A stretch of 64,000 nucleotides of DNA from Salinispora tropica CNB-440 (GCF_000016425.1 NC_009380.1:1864144-1928143), one strand, 5' to 3'; shown: positions 26,241-34,764, numbered from the stretch's first letter. Notes: a model not told the origin generated them from the letters alone. Translations and numbers: made by a program.

Positions 26241-27986
26241 ATGGTGAGCCGCGTGTGGCGACAGCTGACCGGGTCTCCCGCCTCGCCGGCCGAGCGGTTG
26301 CGTCGCGCGCAGCCGGCCCGTCGTCGAGAGCGCCGGATCGCGGTACCGGTGCGGAGTCTGGTCTGGGCGATCCACATGGCGATGCCGCTTTTGGGGTTGT
26401 GGCTGCTGCTGGCCCGTCCGCAGGCCGACCTGCACTGGCACGATCCGTTAGCTCACTTCTATCTGATCGCCGCGGTGGCGCTGGTGAACCTGGTGATTGG
26501 CGCCCTGATCAGTGCGGCTTCCCATCGCCGACACGACGCCCGACTGTTTCTCGTCTCGTTGGCGTTCCTGGCGAGCGCCGGGTTCCTCATGCTGCACGCA
26601 CTGGCCACTCCGCAGGTGCTCGTCGACCATCCGAATCTCGGGTTCGAGTTGGCGCAGCCGGTGGGGCTGGCCTTCGCCGCTGTGTTCGCGGTGGCCTCCT
26701 CACTGCCTTTGGATGGTCGGCGAGGTACGGCGATCCTGCGATCGCGGCACATCTTCTGGAGTGAGCTGGCGGCGGTCCTTGCCCTGTGGGCTGTGGTGTC
26801 ATTGCTGGATATGCCGCCATTGTCGGATCAGCCGGACCCGGCCGTGGAGGACGCGTGGCTTGTCTGGTTGGCGCCGGTGTCGGTGGCGCTGCTGGTGGTC
26901 GCCGCGGTGCGGTACTTCCGGTTGTACCGGCGTCAGCCGTCGGCCATGTTGATCAGTGTTATCACGGCATTCGTGTTGCTGGCTGAGGCGATGGTGACGG
27001 TGGTGCTGGCCGACAAGTGGGCGTTGTCGTGGTGGGAGTGGCATGTGCTGCTGGCGCTGGCGTTCGGCTTTGTCGGCTACAGCGCGTTCGTGCAGTACCG
27101 TCGTGAGGGGTCATCCGCGGGGTTGTTCGACGGGTTGGCGTTGGACCAGACCATCAGGGCGGTTCGGGCTGAGTACAGTGCGGCGTTGGAGGAACTGGTG
27201 TCCGCGCTGGCCGAGCGGGAACGCGATGGTACTGGTGATGTCGCGCGGGTCGCGGCGGGTCTGGGGGAACGGTTCGGGCTTACCGAACGGCAGACCGCGG
27301 TCCTGGAACGCGCCGCGCAGGCGTTGTCGGCGGAGCGGGAGGTCAGCCGACGGCTGGGCACCCTGTTTCGGCACTACCTGTCGCCGGATGTCGCGGCCGC
27401 GTTGATCGCCGACCCGGACCAGGCGGCGTTGGGAGGTTCGGTCGTCGAGGTGACGGCCCTGTTCGCTGACCTACGCGGGTTCACCACGTTCTCCGAGGCG
27501 GTGGAGCCCGCGGAGATCGTGACGATGCTCAACCGCTATCACGGGGTAGCGGTTCCCTGCATCCTCGACAACGGCGGCACCGTGGTGCAGTTTGTCGGTG
27601 ACGCACTACTGGCCCTGTTCAACGCTCCGGCCCGGCAGCCGGACCACGCGCTACGGGCAGTACGCGCGGCCACCCAGATGCGGCACGCCGTCAACGAGAT
27701 CGCCACCGGCCACCCCGACTGGCCCCGGTTCCGTATTGGGGTGAACACCGGCCCGGCACTGGTCGGCAACATCGGCAGCGACCACCTACGTGGCTTCAAC
27801 GCGATGGGTGACGCGGTCAACGTAGCCGCTCGACTGCAAGCCATGGCCGACCCCGGCCAGATCGTCATCGGCGACTCCACCTGGCAATCCACGAACACAC
27901 GGATCCCGGTCGAGCCACTCGGGGACCTCACCGTCAAAGGACGAATCGGTTTGGTCCGAGCCTACGCGGTGCGAGTGCAACAGTGA
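26241..27986 (+). CDS. Membrane adenylate/guanylate cyclase (class III)
   Basis: 581 aa from ATG 26241; the frame is open to 25962 but that part overlaps the opposite-strand exported gene. About seven hydrophobic segments (35-290) form a membrane sensor. A linker helix (RRLGTLFRHYLSPDVAAALI) leads into the cyclase domain (about 395-575) with VTALFADLRGFTTFSE (metal-binding Asp), VVQFVGDALLALFNAP (second metal Asp), and NTGPALVGNIGS then FNAMGDAVNVAARL. The CRP-like gene overlaps its stop, so cAMP is the likely product. The signal sensed is unknown. Confidence 0.87.
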   Translation: MVSRVWRQLTGSPASPAERLRRAQPARRRERRIAVPVRSLVWAIHMAMPLLGLWLLLARPQADLHWHDPLAHFYLIAAVALVNLVIGALISAASHRRHDARLFLVSLAFLASAGFLMLHALATPQVLVDHPNLGFELAQPVGLAFAAVFAVASSLPLDGRRGTAILRSRHIFWSELAAVLALWAVVSLLDMPPLSDQPDPAVEDAWLVWLAPVSVALLVVAAVRYFRLYRRQPSAMLISVITAFVLLAEAMVTVVLADKWALSWWEWHVLLALAFGFVGYSAFVQYRREGSSAGLFDGLALDQTIRAVRAEYSAALEELVSALAERERDGTGDVARVAAGLGERFGLTERQTAVLERAAQALSAEREVSRRLGTLFRHYLSPDVAAALIADPDQAALGGSVVEVTALFADLRGFTTFSEAVEPAEIVTMLNRYHGVAVPCILDNGGTVVQFVGDALLALFNAPARQPDHALRAVRAATQMRHAVNEIATGHPDWPRFRIGVNTGPALVGNIGSDHLRGFNAMGDAVNVAARLQAMADPGQIVIGDSTWQSTNTRIPVEPLGDLTVKGRIGLVRAYAVRVQQ

Positions 27987-28654
27987 ACGAATTCTGGAGC
28001 ACCCTCACCGACAGCGAACGCGACGCCTTCCGCCGGCGAGCCACCACCCGCCACTGGCGACGCGGCGACGTACTGTTCCACGAAGCCGACCAGTCGGGAT
28101 GGGTCGCGGCCCTCGTCACCGGCCGGGTAAAAGCCTCCTGCCACAGCGCCTCCGGCGCCGAAATCCTGCTCGCCGTACGCGGACCCGAAGCGCTACTCGG
28201 CGAGATGTCCGCAGTGGACCGTCTACCGCGCTCGGCAACAGTACAGGCATTGGACCCCGTCACCGCACTCGTGATGCCAGCAGCCGGATTCCAGGAGTAC
28301 CTACAACAACAGGGCCGGGTCGCCTTCCAACTCATGCGATTGCTCGCGGAACGGTTGCGTGACGCCGACCGCAAACGGATCGAATTCGGCGCCCAGGACA
28401 GTACCGGTCGGGTGGCGGCCCGTCTGGTGGAACTGGCCGAACGGTTCGGCACGCCGGTGGACAACGGCATCCACGTCGCTGTCCGGCTGTCCCAGGACGA
28501 GCTGGCCGGCTGGATCGGTGCGTCACGAGAGGCCGTCACCAAGTCCCTGCGCGTGCTACGCGACTCGGGCTGGGTGCGTACCAGCCGCCTGTCGGTCGTG
28601 GTGCTCGACCTCGACGCGCTACGGCGGCGCGCAGACGGAGGCGCGCCGGACTGA
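27983..28654 (+). CDS. Crp/Fnr-family transcriptional regulator
   Basis: 223 aa; GTG 27983 overlaps the cyclase stop (GTGA). The N-terminal beta-barrel has the cyclic-nucleotide-binding layout (RRGDVLFHEADQSG, then PEALLGEMSAVDRLPRSATV, where Glu and Arg-Ser correspond to the cAMP phosphate-binding cassette). The C-terminal winged helix is ARLVELAERFG, then LSQDELAGWIGASREAVTKS. No Fe-S Cys cluster is present. Direct coupling to a cyclase makes this a self-contained cAMP signalling pair; target genes are unknown. Confidence 0.88.
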   Translation: MNEFWSTLTDSERDAFRRRATTRHWRRGDVLFHEADQSGWVAALVTGRVKASCHSASGAEILLAVRGPEALLGEMSAVDRLPRSATVQALDPVTALVMPAAGFQEYLQQQGRVAFQLMRLLAERLRDADRKRIEFGAQDSTGRVAARLVELAERFGTPVDNGIHVAVRLSQDELAGWIGASREAVTKSLRVLRDSGWVRTSRLSVVVLDLDALRRRADGGAPD

Positions 28655-28766
28655 CCCCTGCATCTCAGGCGGCTGACTCTCGAACAGTTTGATGTGGCTC
28701 CGCCCATACAGGATTGAGGACGGGTGTATCTAGGAGCTTCTGCTCTGAGGGGCGCTAGTTGGACAT

Positions 28767-29314
28767 GACTCTGCCGGCGTTGCCAGCGTCCTACTAGCCG
28801 ACGAAAGTACCAAGTCGATCAAAGACATCAACGTTGGTGATATGGTGTGGGCCACCGACCCATAAACTGGTGAGGAAGAACCGCGGGAGGCGCCGCCTAC
28901 CAGGCGACTGCCACGGTTCAAAGCCTCACCGTCGCCGACATCCACACGTACTATGTGCTCGCCGGCAACACCCCGGTCCTCGTCCACAACGAGGGTGGCG
29001 ACAGCTTGAACCCGTGGAGCAATTCGCAGGAATGGACACAAGGTCGCGTACCTACAAGTGGCGGCCCTGAGAACGGTGTCCTCTATCGGCGAGGGGCTGG
29101 CGGCGCTATTGTCGACTGGGGTGTGTATAACGAGAGGGGGAACCTTCGGTATCGGGTAGATCTTTTCGGTGCCGCACATGGCGGTGTAGAGACTCCTCAT
29201 TGGCAGCCTTATCGCGAAAACACAAATCCGAAGACCGGAAAGGTATTTGTACAGGAAGCGGGTGAAGCGTTTTCGGGTGCAGGCCCAGTGGGAGAACCGC
29301 CCTGTGGTTTCTGA
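28767..29314 (+). pseudogene. Decayed polymorphic-toxin C-terminus: Hint remnant plus toxin tip
   Basis: From 28767 the frame reads a Hint-domain start (VLLADESTKSIKDINVGDMV, WATDP) and then hits TAA at 28854-28856. A second frame picks up at about 28904 with the Hint end (VADIHTYYVLAGNTPVLVHN) and runs through a toxin domain to 29314. The middle of Hint is deleted and the frames differ, so this is a remnant. The tip (about 100 residues) contains RYRVDLFGAAHGG and TPHWQPY, with His residues typical of nuclease tips; I cannot name its family. ATG 28955 could still express the last 119 residues. A probable immunity gene follows. Confidence 0.7.
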
Positions 29315-29377
29315 TAAGCAATTCCTTCGGTTTTTTCGATTTGAATGGGAATCCGCCACGGATTGTGGAGTAGCGAA

Positions 29378-29806
29378 ATGACTGATGTAGACGACCTCCT
29401 TCTGCTAGCTGAGTCGCAGTCCTGGCAGGACCGTAGTCGGGCTGGCCAGGGGCTTGTCGCTCGCATCGGGGAGCCTATGGTTGATGCAGTTGTCCTTCAG
29501 TTGGTATTGGATCCGAAGGACACCGCTGTAACCACCGCCACGGCCGACGCGCTTTTGGGTCGGGGGGATCTCGCGTCTTGGCGGATATTTGCGCGCGCAT
29601 GGACGGTAGCTGCGAAAATGCCGACTGAAACAAATCATATAGATCATCTCGTCAGTTGCTTGAATGGCGCCATGTATACCGCGAGCATGAATTCCGAGAC
29701 GGCCGATACCATGATGGAGATCGTAGGACAGCTCTCCGCCGACGAAGATGAGACGGTGAAGCCCGCGGCAGAAGAGCTTCGCAATTTGGTATCCGAAGGG
29801 CTGTGA
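29378..29806 (+). CDS. Probable immunity protein for the adjacent toxin tip
   Basis: 142 aa from ATG 29378 with GGAG 7 bases upstream. The protein is small, acidic and all-helical (DVDDLLLLAESQSWQDRSRA, MMEIVGQLSADEDETVKPAA) with a HEAT-like feel, no signal peptide and no catalytic motif. Position directly after a Hint-linked toxin tip is the main ground for calling it immunity. GC content is lower than the flanking chromosome, as is usual for such modules. I do not recognise a named immunity family. Confidence 0.6.
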   Translation: MTDVDDLLLLAESQSWQDRSRAGQGLVARIGEPMVDAVVLQLVLDPKDTAVTTATADALLGRGDLASWRIFARAWTVAAKMPTETNHIDHLVSCLNGAMYTASMNSETADTMMEIVGQLSADEDETVKPAAEELRNLVSEGL

Positions 29807-29962
29807 TCGCAAGTATTAGGCACATAGGTAGGGACGGGAGCTTGCCTGTGTCGGTCTTTCCCGATGAGATTGGTGGGGATGCTGCTACGTGACCGTCCGG
29901 AGGTTACTGTTGACGATCACTGTGCGTGACGGTGGGGTGTCGAGGTCTGCCGTGGTCTGTTC

Positions 29963-29986
29963 GGGTTGCCGTCACGGTTGCCGTCA
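29963..29986. repeat. Twelve-bp-period repeat, copy A
   Basis: GGTTGCCGTCA and then CGGTTGCCGTCA, i.e. TTGCCGTCA twice with a 12-bp period. It is related to copies at 31199-31228 and 32680-32709 and to a TGATGTCA pair at 32311-32330. Confidence 0.6.
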
Positions 29987-30232
29987 AGATTTGCCTCGCA
30001 TCTTTAGACGTCGATTGGTACCCACCGGTCCGGTTGCAGGTCGGCCGTAGGTGATGGGATCTTCGGTGGCGTGCCGCGTAGCGGTTCGGCGTCGATCGCC
30101 GGTTGCTGGCCGTTGGTTGACCCGCGAAGCGATCGTCACGGCCCTGCGTCGCCGCAGATGGCCGCGTGTTGATGGGCGGTTCGGTGTTGGTGGGCGTGCA
30201 CGCGGGGCCGTAGGCCTTGAGCGCGTGCGCGC

Positions 30233-30259
30233 GGCCCGGCTTCGGCCGGGCCGTTCTTG
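30233..30259 (+). terminator. UUCG-capped hairpin, possible terminator
   Basis: GGCCCGGC (30233-30240), loop TTCG, GCCGGGCC (30245-30252), then GTTCTTG. The UUCG tetraloop and trailing T residues fit an intrinsic terminator reading rightward. No active gene lies immediately upstream. Confidence 0.45.
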
Positions 30260-30417
30260 ATACCTGTAGAGCAGTTTTGAGCCAGTCGGATCTTGGGCGA
30301 GGGCCTTGGTCCGGCTGTGCTTCGGGTGCGGTTGCGGCTGCTGCGGGAGCGTTTGGCGGCGCTGGCGTCCAGTCTTCGTCGCTGGGAACGCCGTCGGATC
30401 TTGGTGTGTGGGTTGGG

Positions 30418-30735
30418 CTATGCGATGGCGGCGATGTTGCCGTCGTCGAAGTAGATGGCTTGGTGGAGGCGTCCGCCGAGGGCGGTGGCGTATCGGGCGA
30501 CGATGTCTTGGCCGGAGATCTTGCCTTGTTCGATCTGGGAGATGCGGCCTTTGGTGACGCCCATGCGGTCGGCGACCTGCTGTTGGGTCAGGCCGCGAGT
30601 GCGGCGTACTTCGGCGAGTCGGTGTCCGACGACGGTGGCGAGGAGTTTCTGTTTGCCGTCTTCGACGGCTTGTTCGCCGCCGGCGCGTTCGACGTGGGTG
30701 GTGCGGATGTCGCTCCAGCGTGTGTAGCTGTTCAT
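30418..30735 (-). CDS. XRE-family antitoxin (HigA-like)
   Basis: 105 aa from ATG 30735. The C-terminal half is a clear helix-turn-helix: LTQQQVADRMGVTKGRISQI then EQGKISGQDIVARYATALGG. In an undamaged locus the toxin stop would overlap this ATG (CCATGA), the classic coupled arrangement with the toxin gene first. GGAGG lies upstream (AAGGAGGACC). It neutralises the toxin by binding it and represses the operon. It looks intact even though its toxin partner is frameshifted. Confidence 0.85.
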   Translation of the reverse strand: MNSYTRWSDIRTTHVERAGGEQAVEDGKQKLLATVVGHRLAEVRRTRGLTQQQVADRMGVTKGRISQIEQGKISGQDIVARYATALGGRLHQAIYFDDGNIAAIA

Positions 30736-31095
30736 GGTTGTCGGTCCTCCTTGGCGCGTTCCTTGAGGTAGATCTCGTAGCGTTGCTCGGCCAGGGGGAT
30801 CGCTTGGGGTGTACCACTGTTGCCATCGTCCAGCTTTGTCTCCGGCGACGAGCAGGATGCTGGAGCGCCACGGGTCAAAGGCGAACAGGATGCGGACGGT
30901 GGCGGGGCGTAGCTCTTTGAGGTTAGCGAGGGCCGAGCCGTGGATCGTGTCGACCAGTGGCCGGCCGAGTCCTGGGCCGGCTTCGGCGAGTAGGTCGATG
31001 GCTTGCACGACACGGGCGTGGGTGAGGGGATCGAGGCCGTCCATCCACTCCTGTACCTCGTTGACGAGGTAGATCTCCCACTCGTCGGGGGCCAT
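30732..31095 (-). pseudogene. HigB/RelE-type toxin with a +1 frameshift in a C4 tract
   Basis: ATG 31095 opens a HigB-like toxin (WEIYLVNEVQEWMDGLDPLT, then LKELRPATVRILFAFDPWR, GDKAGRWQQWYT). At a run of four C on the coding strand (GGGG at 30806-30809 on +) the frame leaves the family. Removing one C restores QAIPLAEQRYEIYLKERAK and a stop at 30734-30732 overlapping the antitoxin ATG. As written, the toxin loses about 25 residues and reads on into the antitoxin frame, giving a 225-codon fused frame (31095 to 30418). Mutation, sequencing error and slippage at the C tract are all possible. Confidence 0.75.
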
Positions 31096-31198
31096 CCCCG
31101 GAGTATAGCGGACGCTATACCAGGCGTACTGGTGAGAGCGGGATGTGTTCGGCCTGGCGGAGCCGAGAGGCCCTGGGCTGTCGGTGGCGGTCTCTCCG

Positions 31199-31228
31199 GG
31201 TTGCCGTCACCGTCGCCGTCAACACCGA
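31199..31228. repeat. Thirty-bp repeat, copy B
   Basis: Starts GGTTGCCGTCACCGTCGCCG and is identical over 30 bp to copy C at 32680-32709; similarity continues more loosely for about 25 bp. It contains two GCCGTCA units with a 12-bp period and lies just upstream of the second toxin tip. Confidence 0.75.
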
Positions 31229-31321
31229 TGCATTTCGATGTGGCAAGTTGGCGCTACACATGAAAGGCCAGGTGAAACGCCATGAACACGTAAGTCACGC
31301 TACGTGACGGGCTAGAAATCC

Positions 31322-31708
31322 CACACGTACTATGTGGTAGCCGGTGCGACGCCAGTGCTGGTGCACAACTCCGACGGACTGTGCGGAACGAAAGCGCTTG
31401 CAGATGGGGATTGGCAACACATTGTCGATCGGCACCGGCCAGGTGGTGCTTTGGTGACGAACGATGCGGGAATCTTTAGCGGGAAGGCAAAGCTTGTTAA
31501 ACAGCGGATCGCCGAAACTATCAACCGAGGAACACCGCGGGCGAATACGCCTGATCCCGTTACAGGTGCGCCACGGCCCGGCCAGGTGTATGAGTGGGAC
31601 TTCGGTGTGCCCGTCGGACGAGCTGGGCCCGCCAATGGTGGCGGCGAGTTGACCGGTATCCGGGTTGTTGTTGACAACGGTAAAGTTGTGACGGCCTTCC
31701 CGTTCTAG
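31322..31708 (+). pseudogene. Orphan polymorphic-toxin tip with Hint tail
   Basis: The frame opens with the last residues of a Hint domain (HTYYVVAGATPVLVHN) and continues to 31708, but nothing upstream encodes the rest of Hint or the carrier protein. An internal GTG at 31334 is the first usable start. The tip (about 115 residues) has GDWQHIVDRHRPGG and ends with VVVDNGKVVTAFPF; the His/Arg near the start and the closing beta strands recall EndoU-like/BECR-fold RNase tips, a tentative comparison. It probably served as a donor cassette or is a displaced toxin. A probable immunity gene follows. Confidence 0.65.
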
Positions 31709-31732
31709 GTTAATAGCTGTAAGCGAGGTAAA

Positions 31733-32197
31733 GTGATCACTTTGTCGATATCCCTTCCCGATCCAGGGTCGCCCTGGCTTAGGACCTGGGATGATGTTAG
31801 GGATAAAGACCCGGCCACCCTCAGTGAGATGGACCTCAGGTATAAGTACTTCGGAGTCGACTTTCGGCTTGCGGTAGGAGGAATTGAGATTACCCCCCAG
31901 GGACAGGTCGTTACGCTCGTCGATTTGATGTTCTCTCTTTTGTTTGCTTTGGAGCGCATTTCTTCAGGGCAAGACGGTGCCTTTGGCTTTACTGAGAACG
32001 ATGACGTTATCCACTTGCGGCAAGAAAGCGATTCGGTGATAGTGAGCTCATCTAAGGGTTCCGTGGAGGGCTCGGTAAATCGCGAAGAGTTTCTGGGGGA
32101 GACTGTTCGATTCCTGAGCGAATGCTTCTCGCGCCTAGTGGCGGAAGTTCCTGAACTGTCCGTCAATCCGACTATTCAGCGGTTGCGTTTGGAATAG
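31733..32197 (+). CDS. Probable immunity protein for the second toxin tip
   Basis: 154 aa from GTG 31733 with GCGAGG upstream. Mixed alpha/beta, acidic, no signal peptide: FGVDFRLAVGGIEITPQGQV, then DDVIHLRQESDSVIVSSSKG and a helical C-terminus. I do not recognise the family. It starts 24 bases after the toxin tip and has lower GC than the chromosome. A terminator hairpin closes the module, suggesting it is still expressed. Confidence 0.6.
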   Translation: MITLSISLPDPGSPWLRTWDDVRDKDPATLSEMDLRYKYFGVDFRLAVGGIEITPQGQVVTLVDLMFSLLFALERISSGQDGAFGFTENDDVIHLRQESDSVIVSSSKGSVEGSVNREEFLGETVRFLSECFSRLVAEVPELSVNPTIQRLRLE

Positions 32198-32232
32198 GGT
32201 CGCCGATTGGGCGCGTAGCTGGATAGGTCTCT

Positions 32233-32281
32233 CGCGACGGAGTGGTGCCACCACCTTGGGTGTTGGTGCCACTCCGTCGCG
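32233..32281 (+). terminator. Terminator after the second toxin/immunity module
   Basis: CGCGACGGAGTGG (32233-32245) pairs with CCACTCCGTCGCG (32269-32281), 13 bp, with a further imperfect CCACCACC/GGTGTTGG inner stem. It starts 35 bases after the immunity stop. Confidence 0.75.
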
Positions 32282-32310
32282 TGCTGAAGGTTGTAGTTGT
32301 GCGTCCCGGT

Positions 32311-32330
32311 TGATGTCAAGACTGATGTCA
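32311..32330. repeat. TGATGTCA direct repeat with 12-bp period
   Basis: TGATGTCA at 32311-32318 and 32323-32330. Spacing and the GTCA core match the TTGCCGTCA pairs of copies A-C, suggesting a common binding or recombination site. Confidence 0.45.
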
Positions 32331-32679
32331 GATATTTAGGGTGACCGCAAATGTATCGATATAATTGTGATGGGCATCCCGGAAGTCGTGGGCGACTGGC
32401 GGGGACGTTGGGTGGTCGTGGTGTGTCCGATTCGGTGGGCGGCCTGCTCGTTGCCTCGGCGCGTAGCGTCGTGGCAACGATCCCCGGAACCCACTGCGGT
32501 GCTGATCCACTGAGGGGATCGCCACGGCTGTTGCCGCGCCGTGGTTGGTGTGATGCTTCTGGTGGTTCGTCGTCACGTAGACGCGGCGGGCGTAGGGGGA
32601 AGGGGTCGTTCTTATCCGGGGAGGTCTGTTCGGGTGCCGCCGCCGCTGGTGGGTGTTGAAGGGCGCGGACGTCTCCCCA

Positions 32680-32709
32680 GGTTGCCGTCACCGTCGCCGT
32701 CAACACCGA
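32680..32709. repeat. Thirty-bp repeat, copy C
   Basis: Identical over 30 bp to copy B (31199-31228). It lies 17 bp outside the IS110-type transposase stop. Confidence 0.75.
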
Positions 32710-32725
32710 GATGCTTCTATAGTTG

Positions 32726-33412
32726 TCAAGTGGTGCTGGTGGCTGGGTGGGTGCCGTTCAGGGTGCGGAAGAGTTGCCGGCTGATGTAGCGCTTGAGGCT
32801 GTGCATGATCTCGCGTTTGGTGCGTCCTTCGCGGGTGCGGCGGGTCACGTAGTCGCGGGTGCGAGGGTCGTGGCCCATGCGGACCAGCGCGACGGTGTAG
32901 AGCGCTCGGTTGAGGCGTCGGTCGCCGCCGCGGTTGAGCCGGTAGTGGGTGGTATTGCCTGATGAAGCCGGTAGCGGTGACGCGCCGGCCAGGGCAGCGA
33001 ACGCGGCTTCGGAGCGAACGCGGCCGGGGTGGGACCAGGCCAGTTCGTTGATGTCGAGGCTGCGAGCTGCTTGAGCCATCGCGACGGCGTCCACGGCGTC
33101 GCTCTTGCCACGGCGACGCCGGGTGGTGGCCGCAACGTCGGGGGCCTCGGCGACGGTCAAGCCTGTTGCAGAAAGCTGCTCGGTGAAGGTGGCGCCGTAG
33201 GAACCGGCGCTGTCGATGACGATCGGCGTCGGCGATTGGTGGGTGTGGCGTTCGATCCAGTCGACGGCACGGCGCAGCCCTGACGGGCTGGTCGGGAACT
33301 GAGCCTGCTGCCCGACCGCGCCGGTGCCAGCGGTGATCAAGGCGAGCGTGTGGGAGGCGGCGTGGGTGTCCGCACCGATGACGAAGTCGTACTGGTCTGC
33401 AACGATGGCCAA
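32726..33412 (-). pseudogene. IS110-family transposase with internal deletion
   Basis: About 228 aa if read from TTG 33412; the open frame extends to 33703 but its outermost part lies in the neighbouring IS end. The N-terminal DEDD RuvC-like domain is present (FVIGADTHAASHTLALI, IVIDSAGSYGATF, KSDAVDAVAMAQAARS). It jumps directly to the Transposase_20 C-terminus (WSHPGRVRSEAAFAALAGAS, HYRLNRGGDRRLNRALY). The normal linker and start of the second domain, roughly 90-150 residues, are missing without a frameshift. Full-length relatives have 350-400 residues, so this copy is probably inactive. Confidence 0.75.
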
Positions 33413-33691
33413 TTGCGGCGTACTGCCTTCCCGGGAGACGTCGTGACGGCGTCGGCCCGGGCTGTGTGCTCTCGCGGCAGGACTGTGATGAGCCAGGTTC
33501 CGCTGCAACGGACCGGGCAAGCTTCTGATCAAGCCACCGAGAGGGACAGGGCCGGCGCCCGACCGCAGACCGGATGGGCAGATCTCACTGAGAGCACCTC
33601 GTGGGGCCACCATTTTCATGAGCCACACCCAGCCGCGATCATGACGCTGACCCTGCCAGCCAGCCCCAGGCCAGCCAACACCTACCTTCAC

Positions 33692-34605
33692 AGCCGTTTT
33701 CATCCTGCGTAGCGGTTCGCTTCGACGTGGTGCAGGACGGGGATTGCTTGGACGATCGTGGTGGCTCGGTGTGGGCAGCAGCGCAGTTTGACCAGGATCT
33801 TCCAGGTCTTGAGGGTGGTGATCGCTCGTTCCTCGCGGGCGCGGATCTTCGCGTGGGCCCGGTTGACGGCCTTCTGCCGGCGTGACAGCTTCGGTCGGAA
33901 GCGGCGCCGTGTGAACGGCGTGCGCACGCTGCCGTGGGCGCCTTTATAGCCCTTGTCGGCGAAGGTCGTCACGTCCGCGCTGGTCAGGGCATCGATGATG
34001 CCATGATGGCGGGCGGCGGTCAGGTCGTGGGTCGCGCCGGGCAGGGCCGGTGAGGCCCACACGAGCCGGCCGGCGGCGTCCGCGATGACCTGCACGTTCA
34101 CGCCGTGGCGTTTGTGCTTGCCGCTGTCGTAGGGCCTCTGCTCGGCAACCCGGTCGATCGAGATCAGCGTGCCGTCCAGGATCGCGTACGCCAGCAGCCG
34201 GATACGTCGCATCGCGGTGTCCAGGTCGTCGGTCGCCGCGCTGAGCAGGGCTATCGCCTCCTGGACGTAGCGCCAGGCGGTGGCAACGCCGATCTCGAAG
34301 CCAGCCGCGAGTCGGGTGTAGGTGTCGCCGTTGCGCAGATGAGCCAGAGCGAGCAGCGCCTGCCGGCCGGGGTCGAGGCGCCGTCACCGGGATCGGCGCT
34401 GCTTGCGGTGGGATCGGATGCGGTCGGCGAGGTGGTGCAGGGTGCGGCTGGACAATGCAATCGCGGCGGGGTAGGACAGCATGGCGAGGCTCCCGGTCGG
34501 GGCTTCGAGTCTTGGTCGACAGCTGTCCTACCTGGAGCCTCGCACCCAGCGATCACCGGGCCCGCCGCACCCGCCCTGAGCTGCAAGGTCAGCTTGGAAA
34601 CGGCT
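33692..34605. mobile_element. IS5-family insertion sequence
   Basis: The element is bounded by imperfect inverted ends: AGCCGTTTTCAT at 33692 and the reverse complement AGCCGTTTCCAA ending at 34605. It carries one transposase gene on the minus strand, broken by a stop codon. It sits against the 5' side of the IS110-type gene and an IS3-type remnant, so it probably inserted into older IS material. I did not see a certain target-site duplication. Confidence 0.6.
33700..34482 (-). pseudogene. IS5-family DDE transposase with in-frame TGA
   Basis: ATG 34482 opens LSYPAAIALSSRTLHHLADR, a typical start for this subgroup. The frame meets TGA at 34386-34384 where relatives have Trp (RSR-stop-RRLDPG), then continues intact with a helix-turn-helix region (TYTRLAAGFEIGVATAWRYV) and the DDE_Tnp_4 domain: ILDGTLISIDRV (first Asp), FADKGYKG (second Asp), HAKIRAREERAITTLKTWKI (Glu). 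A single TGG-to-TGA change explains the break. Translation could restart at ATG 34212 and give a 170-aa C-terminal fragment. Confidence 0.8.
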
Positions 34606-34764
34606 CAGTTGGTGGCTCGTTCGCTGCCGACGGACCAGTAGGTGGAGCCGATGTCGACAAAGCGATGCAGGCGTCGCCACTGGTGGGCTGGTGCACCGGC
34701 CACTCGGTCGACATGGCCGAGGCTGTCCGTGGACACCTGGCCAGGCGAGGTGACCCCTCCCAGG

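Larger units (their letters stand above)
29807..30417. other. Non-coding accessory stretch
   Basis: 611 bases without a credible gene; the long minus-strand frame across it is a Pro/Arg/His-rich shadow. It contains a repeat pair of 12-bp period at 29963-29986 and a UUCG-capped hairpin at 30233-30252. Confidence 0.6.
32282..32725. other. Non-coding accessory stretch with repeats
   Basis: No credible gene. It contains a TGATGTCA direct repeat (32311-32318 and 32323-32330, 12-bp period) and repeat copy C at 32680-32709, and it ends at the IS110-type transposase stop. Confidence 0.55.

Noticed and set aside
29984..30871. 295-codon minus-strand frame through the antitoxin region
   Set aside because: Pro/Arg/His-rich shadow that overlaps a clear XRE antitoxin in another frame.
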